Positions 1-9,138 are shown, counted from the first letter of the stretch. The stretch is DNA of 48,380 nucleotides from Actinomycetota bacterium (GCA_014238065.1 JABABU010000019.1:1-48380); one strand, 5' to 3'. Notes: generated by a model not told the origin, from the letters alone. Translations and numbers: made by a program.

Positions 1-18
1 CGTGGTCGTGACCGGTCT

Positions 19-591
19 CTAGATCGGCCAGATGGGATCGAGGCCGTTGGGCAATTCGATCGCGAAATTGTTGAGGGTCAAAGAGATGAGGCAGTAGTAG
101 CCGATCAACGTCGTCAGTTCGACGACAGCCACATCGCCGAGAGAATCGGCGACGGCTGCGTATTCGGCATCGCTGCACCGCCCCGTGGTGAGCAATGACT
201 TCGCCATGGCGTGGACCGCTGCCTCGTCATGGTCGGCGAACACAGGCTCTTCGCCGTCGCGAATCGCGTCGATGACGGCCTGGTCGACTTCGGCGTCGAG
301 GGCCATGCGAGCGTGGGCCCAGAATTCGAAGTTCGACCGCCAGTGAGCGCCGACCGTGATGATCGCGATTTCGAGCAGGTTGGCCGGCAGGGACGTCTGG
401 AACCGAACCGCGGCTCCAAGTGAACTGACCCTCGCGCCAACGTCGGGGCTGTAGAGCATGGAATTGAACGGTCCGATCAAGCCCCCCTCTGAGTTCAGCC
501 CGCTCTTGCCACGGGTTGACAAAATGCCGTCCCAGATCTTCTGTTGCTGCTCGTCGAGCCGATCTTCGCTGATGAACGGAAGTCGCGTCAT
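19..591 (-). CDS. AhpD/carboxymuconolactone decarboxylase-fold protein
   Basis: 190-residue protein of the AhpD/CMD fold. The core helix around residues 72-95 (LEIAIITVGAHWRSNFEFW) and the following Ala/Asp-rich helix are typical of this family, and the length fits single-domain members. No CxxC pair is present, so an AhpD-type peroxidase is unlikely. Related proteins decarboxylate or isomerise ring-cleavage products, or have unknown roles. The ATG at 591 has AGGAGAG five bases upstream. The nearest upstream gene on the same strand is the MFS gene, which ends about 120 bp away with nothing recognisable between them. Fold assignment is good; the substrate is unknown. Confidence 0.8.
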   Translation of the reverse strand: MTRLPFISEDRLDEQQQKIWDGILSTRGKSGLNSEGGLIGPFNSMLYSPDVGARVSSLGAAVRFQTSLPANLLEIAIITVGAHWRSNFEFWAHARMALDAEVDQAVIDAIRDGEEPVFADHDEAAVHAMAKSLLTTGRCSDAEYAAVADSLGDVAVVELTTLIGYYCLISLTLNNFAIELPNGLDPIWPI

Positions 592-710
592 GGCATCTCT
601 CCTGCTACGAGCCAGAACTCATTTCTGTCAGCGTCGCGGTCCTCGATGGTGACGCCCGTGATGGTCATGGCATAACTGTCGCCGCTCCGAAGCGTTCCTG
701 CAATCTGGGC

Positions 711-1838
711 TCAGGTTGGCGTTGGTGACTTTCGGTCTGGCTCGGCAGCGGTGAGGAAGCCCACCATCGTGACGAGGCCGAGCGAGGCTGCGATGACGAA
801 TGCAGCCTTCGGAGCGACGATCCACATCGGCACGAAGATGAGCGGTCCGAGGCCATGACCGAGAAACCGCCAGGCAAGAATCATGGACAGTCCGCCAGCG
901 CGGTTCTCCGGCACTGCGACTGCACCCACGCTCTGGAACGTGATGACGACGATAGGTGTCAGCGCTCCGAGGAACATCCAGTTGAGCGTGAGGAGTGTCG
1001 TGGTATCGGCCCAAGCGATGCTTCCGGAGATCAAGGAAACGATGCCGACGGAAACTGCGCCGGTGGCCCGTGGGCCGTAACGATCGAGCACGCGTCCCCA
1101 CACGGGTCCGAGCACCATCGCTATGAGGCTGCCGGTGAGCAGCAGGGTTCCGGCAGCCGACCCTGTGATACCGAGTTCGTCCCGTGCTTTGATACCGATG
1201 AGCACGCTTGCACCGAGCGGGCCTGCGGCGGCAAACATCACCGCAACACCGAACCAGACCATACGCGGGCTGATCGGCGTCTGTTCCGTGTCCGGCCGTG
1301 GTTCGCCTGGCGGCGCGAAGGGAACGAGGATGAGTGACGCTATGGCAACGCCGACGAACGCGAGCCGCCAGTTGGTGTCAGCGGCGACGCCACCGAGGTA
1401 CGGGCCGAACGCAGAACCCAAGGCCTGCATGCTCGAGTAGAAGCCGACGGATCGGCCGAGGCGCTCGGAGCGGACGACCTCGGCAAGGCCGGCAATGAGC
1501 AGGGGTGTCACGAATGCGTTGGCGACCCCCTGCATGGCTCGGCCAACGAGGAAAGTCCACAGCTCGGTCGAGATTGCGCAGAGAAGCGAGGCAACAGCGA
1601 ATCCGACGTAGGTCGAGATCAGCACCCTGCGCCGGCCGTACCGCTCGCCGATGGTGCCCGACACGATCAGCAGCACCGAGAACGGAAGGATGTAGGCGAC
1701 GTAGCCCCAGTTGACCGCTTCGGTACTGACGTCGAATGCATCGCGGAGCTCCGGCACCATCGGAACCATCACGGCGGTGCCGAGCGGGCCCAGGAACCCA
1801 CCGAGATAGAACGGCAGTGTTCGGGGCTGATGACTCAC
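711..1838 (-). CDS. MFS transporter
   Basis: About 375 residues, mostly hydrophobic segments typical of a 12-helix major facilitator. The loop between helices 2 and 3 carries GTIGERYGRRRVLISTY, the classic G-x-x-x-(D/E)-R-x-G-R-R signature (motif A). A second half-repeat follows from about residue 200 with GRVLDRYGPRATG. The frame stays open to 2024, but that part is Arg/Ser-rich and unlike a transporter, so I chose the GTG at 1838 (V-S-H-Q-P-R-T), just before the first hydrophobic helix. An H+-driven drug or metabolite exporter is most likely; the substrate cannot be read. It stands alone upstream of the CMD gene. Confidence 0.82.
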   Translation of the reverse strand: MSHQPRTLPFYLGGFLGPLGTAVMVPMVPELRDAFDVSTEAVNWGYVAYILPFSVLLIVSGTIGERYGRRRVLISTYVGFAVASLLCAISTELWTFLVGRAMQGVANAFVTPLLIAGLAEVVRSERLGRSVGFYSSMQALGSAFGPYLGGVAADTNWRLAFVGVAIASLILVPFAPPGEPRPDTEQTPISPRMVWFGVAVMFAAAGPLGASVLIGIKARDELGITGSAAGTLLLTGSLIAMVLGPVWGRVLDRYGPRATGAVSVGIVSLISGSIAWADTTTLLTLNWMFLGALTPIVVITFQSVGAVAVPENRAGGLSMILAWRFLGHGLGPLIFVPMWIVAPKAAFVIAASLGLVTMVGFLTAAEPDRKSPTPT

Positions 1839-1947
1839 GCTGGGGGAGCATAGGTGGCAAGGGACCAGTGGACTGCGACGACGGTGGTCGAGGGTCCTGC
1901 GCCGCCCGCCGACTCGACAGTCGATTGACGCAGGCCTCGTTGAAGCT

Positions 1948-2451
1948 CTACCGGTCGACGCGAACAGCGTCCACCTTGTCGGCCCTCGCTGGGCGAATTG
2001 CATGCCGTGCGGCGGGTCGAACATCGGGGTTCGCGTCAGGGCGAACGTTGCTCTCGTCGTCGGGGTTGCAGCGTGGGTGGTCTTTCAGGCGGTCGGTGCG
2101 GCAGGGGTGGATGTCGGGGTTGCAGCGTGGGTGGTCTTTCAGGCGGTCGGTGCGGCAGGGGTGGATGTCGGGGTTGCAGCGTGGGTGGTCTTTCAGGCGG
2201 TCGGTGCGGCAGGGGTGGATGTCGGATGGGCGATCGTGATCACAGCGAGGGTGATCAGTCAGCCTGTCATGACGACAGATGTCGAATGGGCGCACCCAGT
2301 CGAATGCACGTACCGGTTCGAGGTCGACGCTGCCGGTCTCGCTGAGGGCTATCTCGGCGGCTGGTGCTTCTGCGGCGAACACAGGTGTCGCACCGGCGAT
2401 GGCCACGAGGCTCATCAGCGTGACGACTAGGAACTTCTTCACGGGAAACAT
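1948..2451 (-). CDS. secreted Cys/His-rich tandem-repeat protein
   Basis: 167 residues beginning MFPVKKFLVV, with a Sec signal peptide (Lys pair, hydrophobic core, likely cleavage after residue 26 at VFA). The mature part contains three identical 18-residue units (DIHPCRTDRLKDHPRCNP) preceded by a degenerate copy. Each unit has two Cys and two His; the mature protein has eight Cys in all. The C-terminal tail is Asp/Arg/Pro-rich. The ATG at 2451 has AAAGGA about 12 bases upstream; the frame is open further upstream but has no signal there. It is divergent from the ECF sigma gene. I recognise no family. The Cys/His spacing suggests disulfide or metal binding, which is inference. Confidence 0.7.
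   Translation of the reverse strand: MFPVKKFLVVTLMSLVAIAGATPVFAAEAPAAEIALSETGSVDLEPVRAFDWVRPFDICRHDRLTDHPRCDHDRPSDIHPCRTDRLKDHPRCNPDIHPCRTDRLKDHPRCNPDIHPCRTDRLKDHPRCNPDDESNVRPDANPDVRPAARHAIRPARADKVDAVRVDR
2059..2220. repeat. three perfect 54-bp tandem repeats inside the secreted protein gene
   Basis: The unit starts GTCGGGGTTGCAGCGTGGGT on the plus strand and recurs exactly at 2059, 2113 and 2167. A period of 54 keeps the frame and encodes the 18-residue Cys/His unit on the minus strand. Complete identity, including third codon positions, implies recent duplication or conversion and likely copy-number variation between strains. Confidence 0.97.
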
Positions 2452-2624
2452 GACTGTTTCGCGTCCTTTCGTTGATTGACACCTCCACATCGCCTGGGAT
2501 CCGAAAAATGCACGTTCCGTGGCGGAAAAATTCTCGGACGGTGAGATTTGAAAGATTTCTGTGAAATGACCGTGCATTTCCGGTCCGTGTGGCGATTGGA
2601 CATCAAGAGGAATCCTCGAGGCCC
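2452..2624. promoter_or_regulatory. divergent control region with inverted repeats
   Basis: Non-coding stretch between the secreted repeat gene (minus) and the sigma gene (plus). AAATGCACG at 2506-2514 is repeated inverted as CGTGCATTT at 2571-2579, and TTCCG-TGG-CGGAA lies at 2515-2527. The region is more A+T-rich than its neighbours. It probably holds both promoters; I cannot name the operator or pick a confident -10 or -35. Confidence 0.4.
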
Positions 2625-3191
2625 ATGCCAGAACCGACACATCGCCGCAATCCAGCCACATCAGGCACGTCCGACGTCGACCTCGTTGGGCGCGCCCAGA
2701 AGGGAGATCGTGGTGCCTTCGCAGAGCTTTACACCCGTCATGCACCAGCAGTTGCCCGGCTCGCAGCGGCCCGTGCCGCGTGCAGCGATGTCGACGACGC
2801 CGTGGCTGAGACATTCGTCCGAGCGTGGAAGTCGATCGCCAAGTACAGCGACACAGGGCGTCCCTTTGTCGCCTGGCTTTATGGCATCGGCCGCAATGTC
2901 ATCGCCGATGGTCACAGGAAGGCCGGAAAGATGAAGACCCAGGGCGGGATCGAATCGATGGACCTCGGCCGAGCTGATGCGCGAGTCGAGCGGACAGCGG
3001 ACCTCATTGACCTCGGCCGGGCGTTGCGATCGCTGAACAATCGTCATCGCACAGTGATCGAGCTGAAGTACCTCGGCGGACTCAACAACGATGAGGTCGG
3101 CGCCACGCTCGGCATCCAACCAGGTGCGGTCAACACACTGCAGTGGCGAGCGCTCCGGAAGCTGCAAACGATCATGGAGGTCGGGTCATGA
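2625..3191 (+). CDS. ECF-type RNA polymerase sigma factor
   Basis: 188 residues from the ATG at 2625 (200 from a GTG at 2589). Region 2 is seen at about residues 20-85 (GAFAELYTRHAP, then AVAETFVRAWKSI and PFVAWLYGIGRNV). Region 4 lies near the C terminus, with LNNRHRTVIELKYLGGLNND then an AVNTLQWRALRKLQ recognition helix. Size and two-domain layout are those of extracytoplasmic-function sigma factors. The stop overlaps the next gene's ATG (ATGA), the usual arrangement for a sigma/anti-sigma pair. The start is uncertain: GAGG sits only four bases before ATG 2625 and AAGAGGA lies further upstream. The divergent secreted repeat gene is a plausible target. Confidence 0.88.
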   Translation: MPEPTHRRNPATSGTSDVDLVGRAQKGDRGAFAELYTRHAPAVARLAAARAACSDVDDAVAETFVRAWKSIAKYSDTGRPFVAWLYGIGRNVIADGHRKAGKMKTQGGIESMDLGRADARVERTADLIDLGRALRSLNNRHRTVIELKYLGGLNNDEVGATLGIQPGAVNTLQWRALRKLQTIMEVGS

Positions 3192-3937
3192 GCACTCTCG
3201 ACGACGACCTCGCCCTCGTTGCCACCGGCGAATTGAGCCGGGATGAGCTGATCGCAGCTCACGGTGATGGCGCTGATCAACTGCTCGACCTCCACGAGCA
3301 CCTGTCACAGCTCTCGACGATCGAGATCGAGCCGCCTCCGTGGTACGTCATCGGTCCGCAACTCGGTGTGGAGCCTCTACCTGTCCGACGCAGGAAGCGA
3401 TCTGTCGTTGCAGGGATCGCGGCGGCGCTCGTGCTGATCCCTGCGACCGCCGAGGGCATCGAGGCCATTGCCCCTGAAGCGGTCGAGGGAACGGTGATCG
3501 ATCGGATCACCGACGTTCTTCCGTGGGACGAGGACACGCCCAGTCCGACGACCGAGCGCCCAGCCGATCGTGAAACCGATGCACCGGTTGTCGTCGACGG
3601 TTCCGACGAACCGGTCCCGGACACAGAGCAGCCGTCCAGGGTCGACCGCGTCGTCGATACCGATCGAACAACGACCACTGCAGCAGATCGCGACAACCTC
3701 GTCGATCGACTTCCGGATCGGCGCCGCGACATCGACCCCGCGGATCTGACGCCAGAGCAGCGCGAGCGCCTCCGGGAACGAGGGGCGAGGGATCTGCCGA
3801 CGACGACCGAATCGCTGAGGGGCATTGCCGACGACAGGTCACCGGACATCGCGCCGACTTCGACAATCGCAACCACGACGACTTCCACGACGGCCGCCGA
3901 TCGGGTCGACGACGGGGGCGATCGAAGAGGCGACTAG
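3188..3937 (+). CDS. putative membrane anti-sigma factor with acidic Thr-rich tail
   Basis: 249 residues with three parts. Residues 1-75 are a cytoplasmic helical segment rich in Asp and Leu. An RRRKR stop-transfer motif precedes one membrane helix (about residues 76-95, VVAGIAAALVLIPATAEG). A long outer tail follows, full of Asp, Arg and Thr, with a TTTTSTT stretch near the end. There is no cysteine, so the zinc-binding HxxxCxxC motif of common anti-sigma factors is absent. The role is inferred from the ATGA overlap with the ECF gene and the single-pass topology, not from a recognised domain. It may sense envelope stress through the tail. Confidence 0.6.
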   Translation: MSTLDDDLALVATGELSRDELIAAHGDGADQLLDLHEHLSQLSTIEIEPPPWYVIGPQLGVEPLPVRRRKRSVVAGIAAALVLIPATAEGIEAIAPEAVEGTVIDRITDVLPWDEDTPSPTTERPADRETDAPVVVDGSDEPVPDTEQPSRVDRVVDTDRTTTTAADRDNLVDRLPDRRRDIDPADLTPEQRERLRERGARDLPTTTESLRGIADDRSPDIAPTSTIATTTTSTTAADRVDDGGDRRGD

Positions 3938-4060
3938 CCGCTGCATGAGTCCAGTCGGCTTACTCTTGATGCCTCGTGGCAGGCTGCGGCTGAGTCCTCC
4001 GCGTCGCACTCGTCCCCGATCGCACTAGCCCTCACTCGGGCTCCCGCGTAAGCTTGAGCC

Positions 4061-5917
4061 GTGCCTGACTATCGTTCCAAGACCTCGACCGCCGGTAGAA
4101 ATATGGCTGGTGCGCGCGCCCTTTGGCGTGCCACCGGAATGACCGACGACGATTTCGAGAAGCCCATCATTGCGATCGCGAACAGCTTCACGCAGTTCGT
4201 GCCCGGACATGTGCACTTGAAAGACCTCGGACAGCTTGTGGCGCGCGAGGTCGAAGAGGCGGGCGGTGTTGCCAAGGAGTTCAACACCATCGCTGTCGAC
4301 GACGGCATCGCGATGGGGCACGGCGGCATGCTCTACAGCCTTCCGTCGCGTGAGCTCATCGCCGACGCGGTCGAGTACATGGTGAACGCACACTGCGCTG
4401 ACGCCCTGGTCTGCATCTCGAACTGCGACAAGATCACGCCGGGAATGCTGATGGCTGCACTCCGCCTCAACGTTCCGACGGTGTTCGTGAGTGGCGGACC
4501 GATGGAGGCGGGCAAGACCCGCCTTGCCGGCAATGAGGTCAAGGTCGATCTGATCTCGGCGATGATGAGTGCCGGCGACAAAAAGGTCTCGGACGAGGAC
4601 GTCGCCAACATCGAGCGTTCGGCATGTCCCACCTGCGGATCGTGCTCTGGCATGTTCACCGCCAACTCGATGAACTGTCTCACAGAGGCGCTCGGACTCT
4701 CACTTCCTGGCAATGGCACGGTCCTGGCGACCCATTCCGATCGCGAGCGTCTGTTCCTCGAGGCCGGCCGCACGGTCGTTGATATTGCCCGTCGCTACTA
4801 CGAGAAGGACGACGAGTCCGTTCTGCCACGTGTGGTTGCCGGCCGATCCGCCTTCGAGAACGCCATGACCATGGACATCGCCATGGGCGGCTCCACCAAC
4901 ACTGTCCTTCATATTCTCGCAGCAGCCGAGGAAGCAGAACTCGACTTCAAGATGGCTGACATCGACGCGCTCAGCCGGAGGGTTCCGAACATCTGCAAGG
5001 TCGCTCCATCGGTCGAGCAGTACCACGTCGAGGACGTTCACCGAGCAGGAGGCGTCCTCGCCATCCTCGGCGAACTCGATCGTGGCGGCCTGATCAAAAC
5101 CGACGCTTTCACAATCCACGCACCCACGCTCAAATCTGCGCTGGAGCGGTGGGACGTCATGTCACCCGACCGGGTTCCGGAGGCGGACGAATTCTTTCGC
5201 GCTGGGCCCGCCGGAATCCCGACCCAGGTCGCGTTCAGCCAGAGCACCCGGTGGGACACACTCGATCTCGACCGCGAGCACGGCTGTATCCGCTCCATCG
5301 AGAACGCGTACAGCAAGGACGGAGGTCTCGCCATTCTCTACGGCAATATCGCCGAAGACGGCTGCATCGTGAAGACAGCCGGGGTCGACGAATCGATCTG
5401 GACGTTCTCTGGCCCGGCGAAGGTGTTCGAGAGTCAGGACGCGGCCCAAGAAGGCATCCTCGACGAGGACAACGTTCAGGCCGGTGACGTCATCATCGTC
5501 AGGTACGAAGGCCCGAAGGGTGGGCCAGGCATGCAAGAGATGCTTTACCCGACCACGTACATCAAGAGCCGCGGCCTCGGTAAGGAGTGTGCGCTGCTCA
5601 CGGACGGTCGATTCTCGGGTGGAACCTCGGGCCTGTCGATTGGCCATGCTTCGCCTGAGGCTGCCGCTGGGGGAGCGATCGGCCTGATCCGCGACGGCGA
5701 CATCATTGAGATCGACATCCCGAACCGTTCGATCGACGTGAAGCTCAGCGAAGCAGAACTTTCAGAGCGCAGGGCCGAAGAGGAGGCTCGCGGCCACAGC
5801 GCTTTCACCCCTGGCGACCGAGTTCGGCAGGTTACCCAGGCGCTCCAGGCCTACTCCGCACTCACCACATCGGCAGACCGCGGCGCGGTCAGGGACATCA
5901 GCCAGCTGCGCCGCTGA
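4061..5917 (+). CDS. ilvD: dihydroxy-acid dehydratase
   Basis: 618 residues, full length for IlvD. It dehydrates 2,3-dihydroxy-isovalerate or -methylvalerate to the 2-oxo acids in valine, isoleucine, leucine and pantothenate synthesis, in the cytosol. Fe-S cluster cysteines are in [12 protein letters not shown] (Cys122) and [11 protein letters not shown] (about residue 191 on). The metal-binding aspartate is in [13 protein letters not shown], and [19 protein letters not shown] near residue 520 is the family signature. The Cys pattern suggests the long, oxygen-sensitive [4Fe-4S] class. The GTG start gives the standard N terminus ([20 protein letters not shown]) with a weak ribosome site. No other branched-chain gene is nearby. 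Confidence 0.96.
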   Translation: MPDYRSKTSTAGRNMAGARALWRATGMTDDDFEKPIIAIANSFTQFVPGHVHLKDLGQLVAREVEEAGGVAKEFNTIAVDDGIAMGHGGMLYSLPSRELIADAVEYMVNAHCADALVCISNCDKITPGMLMAALRLNVPTVFVSGGPMEAGKTRLAGNEVKVDLISAMMSAGDKKVSDEDVANIERSACPTCGSCSGMFTANSMNCLTEALGLSLPGNGTVLATHSDRERLFLEAGRTVVDIARRYYEKDDESVLPRVVAGRSAFENAMTMDIAMGGSTNTVLHILAAAEEAELDFKMADIDALSRRVPNICKVAPSVEQYHVEDVHRAGGVLAILGELDRGGLIKTDAFTIHAPTLKSALERWDVMSPDRVPEADEFFRAGPAGIPTQVAFSQSTRWDTLDLDREHGCIRSIENAYSKDGGLAILYGNIAEDGCIVKTAGVDESIWTFSGPAKVFESQDAAQEGILDEDNVQAGDVIIVRYEGPKGGPGMQEMLYPTTYIKSRGLGKECALLTDGRFSGGTSGLSIGHASPEAAAGGAIGLIRDGDIIEIDIPNRSIDVKLSEAELSERRAEEEARGHSAFTPGDRVRQVTQALQAYSALTTSADRGAVRDISQLRR

Positions 5918-5930
5918 AAAGCGTGGGTGC

Positions 5931-5952
5931 CTGGGACTGGCAGCAGTCTCAG
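5931..5952. terminator. hairpin between convergent ilvD and acyl-CoA synthetase
   Basis: CTGGGACTG-GCAG-CAGTCTCAG: nine-base arms with one mismatch and a four-base loop, in the 40-bp gap where the two genes converge. There is no long U tract on either side, so it is a likely but not certain bidirectional terminator. Confidence 0.5.
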
Positions 5953-5957
5953 ATCCC

Positions 5958-7517
5958 CTAGACGATCTTCGAGTCCTGCTTGCCCCAATACGCGTCCCTC
6001 AGGATGCGCTTGTAGAGCTTGCCGGTGGGGAGCCGCGGCAACTCGTCGGTGAAGTCGATCGACCGAGGAACCTTGTAGACGGCAATGTGCTCGTTGGCGT
6101 AGGCGGTCAACTCTCTGGCCAACTCGTCTGAATGGGCGACTCCGGAAGCGGGCTGGACCACCGCTTTCACCTCTTCACCCATGTCCTCGTTCGGAACGCC
6201 GAACACGGCGACGTCAGCGACCTTCGGATGCATGATGATGCAGTCCTCGATCTCCTGCGGGTAGATGTTCACTCCGCCCGAGATGATCATGAACGCCTTG
6301 CGATCGGTCAGGTACAGGTAGCCCTCGTCATCGAGGTAGCCAATGTCGCCGAGGGCAGACCAGTTCGGGTAGCTGGGGTGTTGAGCGTCCTTCGTCTTCT
6401 GGGGAGAGTTGTGATATTTGAACGGCATCTCGTCTCGCTCGAAGTACACGATGCCCGGTTCGCCGTTGGGCAGCTCAGCGCCCTCGTCGTCGCAGATGTG
6501 CATCATGCCGAGCACCGAGCGACCGACAGTCCCGGGATGAGTGAGCCACTCGTCAGGGCCGCAGAACACGAAGCCGTTCAATTCGGTTCCGCCGTAGTAC
6601 TCGTAGATGATCGGTCCCCAAAGTTCGAACATCTGCTTCTTGACCTCGACCGGGCACGGCGCGGCTGCGTGAATCGCCACCTGGTGCGACGACCAGTCGT
6701 GGCCCTCGAGATGCTCGGGCGGAAGCTTCAGCATTCGGCTGAACATCGTGGGCACCCACTGCGAATGGGTGATGGAGTACGAGTCGATGTAGCTCAGGGC
6801 GAGTGATGCATCGAACTTCTCCATCATCACGATGGTCCCACCGAGCGACTGGATCGCCGTGGTGAAGCCGAGGGGAGCCGAGTGATAGATGGGCGCCGGC
6901 GACAGGTATACCGTGTCGGCGTCCGTGTTGAAGAGCGCTTGGCCCAGACGCGCAACCGCGTTCATGTTCGCGGGATCGTCGATCTGGGTACCGGTCAGCG
7001 GCCGTGAAATGCCTTTTGGGCGTCCCGTTGTCCCGGAGCTGTAGAGCATGAGCTGGCCAGCTGGCTGGCTGTCGAGTCGATCGGTTGGGAAAGAGGCCAC
7101 TGCACTGTGGAAGTCGTCGAAGCCGTCGATTCCACCACCGACAGACAGGAAGATGTCACACATCGGTGCAAGGCTCGGAAGATCGACGACCAGGTCCGAC
7201 ATGGCGGCCGAGACGAAGAGCGCCCGAGAAGCTGAGTCCTCGAGGATGTATGCCGACTCGTCGGGCTGCAGATACCGATTGATGGTCGTGAAGTACAGGC
7301 CTGACCTGATCGCAGCCCAGTAACACACGAAGTACTCGAGTCGGTTCTCCATGAAAATCGACACATGGTCACCTTCACGCAGCCCAGCCGCATACAGGAG
7401 GTGGGCCAACTGGTTCGACTGCGCGTCGAGCTCTGCATAGGTGATGCGCTCGCCGCTGCCGGCCAGGATTGCTGCAGTTTTGTCAGGTGTGGTTTGTGCG
7501 TGAATTCCCGGATGCAT
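5958..7517 (-). CDS. AMP-forming acyl-CoA synthetase
   Basis: 519 residues of the ANL adenylating superfamily. The P-loop-like YSSGTTGRPKG is near residue 166, YYGGTE near 307, and the hinge and C-terminal lid region ALGDIGYLDDEGYLYLTDRK near 395. The adenylation lysine is in PRLPTGKLYKR near the end. It activates a carboxylic acid with ATP to an acyl-AMP and then the CoA thioester. The family resembles FadD-like and crotonobetaine/carnitine-CoA ligases, but chain length and substrate cannot be set from sequence. The ATG at 7517 gives a normal N terminus. It is divergent from the MttB-family gene, with a 96-bp gap between them. Confidence 0.88.
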   Translation of the reverse strand: MHPGIHAQTTPDKTAAILAGSGERITYAELDAQSNQLAHLLYAAGLREGDHVSIFMENRLEYFVCYWAAIRSGLYFTTINRYLQPDESAYILEDSASRALFVSAAMSDLVVDLPSLAPMCDIFLSVGGGIDGFDDFHSAVASFPTDRLDSQPAGQLMLYSSGTTGRPKGISRPLTGTQIDDPANMNAVARLGQALFNTDADTVYLSPAPIYHSAPLGFTTAIQSLGGTIVMMEKFDASLALSYIDSYSITHSQWVPTMFSRMLKLPPEHLEGHDWSSHQVAIHAAAPCPVEVKKQMFELWGPIIYEYYGGTELNGFVFCGPDEWLTHPGTVGRSVLGMMHICDDEGAELPNGEPGIVYFERDEMPFKYHNSPQKTKDAQHPSYPNWSALGDIGYLDDEGYLYLTDRKAFMIISGGVNIYPQEIEDCIIMHPKVADVAVFGVPNEDMGEEVKAVVQPASGVAHSDELARELTAYANEHIAVYKVPRSIDFTDELPRLPTGKLYKRILRDAYWGKQDSKIV

Positions 7518-7613
7518 GACCGAACACTAGAACCCTCGCCGGGTCACATGCCTGTCCGGCAACGGTTTGGTGCCTGTCCTTGGGGCTGGTGAGTCGACTA
7601 CCCTGACCGCCGA

Positions 7614-9134
7614 ATGGTGCGCCGGGGTCGGAAACAGAGAGCAGTAACGGCTGCAGTTGAACAATTGCCTTGGCGTGAAGTCTCGAACCCATATGGCACG
7701 TTGCCTGTCCTGCTCGACGAGCACGTCGAGGCTCTGCACGAAGCATCGCTTCGCATCCTCGAGGAACTTGGCATCGAGGTCATGAGCGTCAGAGCGAGGT
7801 CGCTGCTCGAGGCCGCAGGCGCGATCGTCGACCATGATGCGGGCAACGTCAGGCTCGGTCGCGACGTGATCGAAGCGGCGCTCGCTGCCGTGCCTTCAGA
7901 GTTCACGCTGACCCCACGAAACCCGGACAGGGCGGTGACGATCGGCGGAAATCGTCTGGTGTTCGGTCTCGTCGCCGGGCCACCGGCGATTCACGACTGC
8001 GAGCGCGGCCGACGAGCGAGCAATCTGGTCGACTACGAGAACTTCATCCGGCTGGCCCACTACTTCAACGCCATCCACATGATCGGCAATCAGGTATCGG
8101 CACCGATGGAGTTGCCCGCGAACAATCGTCACCTCGACACGTACAACGCCAATCTGACGCTCAGCGACTTGACGTTCCACTGCACCGCCATCGGCAGGGG
8201 TCGAGCCCTCGATGGCATCGAGATGATGGCCATCAGTCGAGGAATCAGCCTTGACGAGATGGTCAAGAGCCCTGGCGTGACGACGGTGATCAATATCAAC
8301 AGCCCACGCCGATTCGACGAAGCGATGGCCGAAGGTCTGATGACGATGGCCGAGTACGGCCAGGCAGTCGCCGTCACGCCGTTCACACTGATGGGCGCCA
8401 TGACGCCGGTGACCTTGGCGGCGGCGCTCGCGCAGCAGAATGCCGAAGCGCTCTTCGGTTTGACCGTGGCCCAACTCGTTCGACCAGGCGCACCGGTGAT
8501 GTACGGCGCGTTCACATCGAACGTCGACATGAAATCGGGTTCGCCCGCGTTCGGAACACCTGAGAATGCGAAGGCGAACGCCGCTGCGGGTCAGCTGGCG
8601 AAGCGTTACGGAATCCCATATCGAAGCAGTAACGCCAATGCATCGAATGTCGTCGATGCCCAGGCGGCCTACGAGACCCAGATGTCGCTGTGGGGGGCCG
8701 TGCTCGGCGGCGCGAATCTCATCTATCACGCGGCAGGTTGGATGGAAGGCGGGCTGCAGGCCTCCTATGAAAAGCTCGTACTCGATGTTGAGATGCTGCA
8801 GCACATGATGGAGTTTCTCCGCCCGATAGAGGTCGACGAAGCGAGCCTCGGGTTTGATGCGATGGCGAGGGTGCCGACCGGTGGCCACTTCTTCGGCGAC
8901 GAGCACACGCTGGCACGGTACGACACCGCTTTCTACGCCCCGATCCTCTCTGACTGGCAGACCTGGGAATCCTGGGAAGAGGCCGGAGGCGCAACCGCGA
9001 CAGAGCGCGCCACACAGGTCTGGAAGGACGCGCTTGGCGACTACACCGAACCATCGATGGACGACGACATCCGTGGTGGGCTCGACGAGTACATCGCCAA
9101 GCGCAAGATCGACATCGGGTCCGAAGAGCCCTAG
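7614..9134 (+). CDS. trimethylamine methyltransferase (MttB) family protein, non-pyrrolysine
   Basis: 506 residues of the MttB superfamily. Family members transfer a methyl group from a quaternary or tertiary amine to a corrinoid protein. The family pattern is clear in NVVDAQAAYETQMSLWGAVL, then GANLIYHAAG and LVLDVEMLQHMMEF. Trimethylamine enzymes have an in-frame amber codon for pyrrolysine; none occurs here, so this belongs with the glycine-betaine or other quaternary-amine branch. No corrinoid protein or methyltetrahydrofolate partner is in the window. The ATG at 7614 has a poor ribosome site and a GTG follows directly. Its end lies 4 bp from the convergent MmgE/PrpD gene. Confidence 0.86.
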   Translation: MVRRGRKQRAVTAAVEQLPWREVSNPYGTLPVLLDEHVEALHEASLRILEELGIEVMSVRARSLLEAAGAIVDHDAGNVRLGRDVIEAALAAVPSEFTLTPRNPDRAVTIGGNRLVFGLVAGPPAIHDCERGRRASNLVDYENFIRLAHYFNAIHMIGNQVSAPMELPANNRHLDTYNANLTLSDLTFHCTAIGRGRALDGIEMMAISRGISLDEMVKSPGVTTVININSPRRFDEAMAEGLMTMAEYGQAVAVTPFTLMGAMTPVTLAAALAQQNAEALFGLTVAQLVRPGAPVMYGAFTSNVDMKSGSPAFGTPENAKANAAAGQLAKRYGIPYRSSNANASNVVDAQAAYETQMSLWGAVLGGANLIYHAAGWMEGGLQASYEKLVLDVEMLQHMMEFLRPIEVDEASLGFDAMARVPTGGHFFGDEHTLARYDTAFYAPILSDWQTWESWEEAGGATATERATQVWKDALGDYTEPSMDDDIRGGLDEYIAKRKIDIGSEEP

Positions 9135-9138
9135 ACCC

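Noticed and set aside
628..1101. Long minus-strand frame over the MFS gene
   Set aside because: Arg/His-rich shadow of the MFS gene with no homology; the MFS reading explains the bases.
2059..2220. CRISPR-like spacing of repeats
   Set aside because: The 54-bp copies are directly tandem with no spacers and sit inside a gene.
1736..2345. Plus-strand repeated frames (e.g. CSVGGLSGGRCGRGG units)
   Set aside because: These are shadows of the minus-strand secreted protein, whose signal peptide and codon use are better.
7614..9134. Pyrrolysine codon in the MttB-family gene
   Set aside because: The reading frame contains no TAG before its natural stop.
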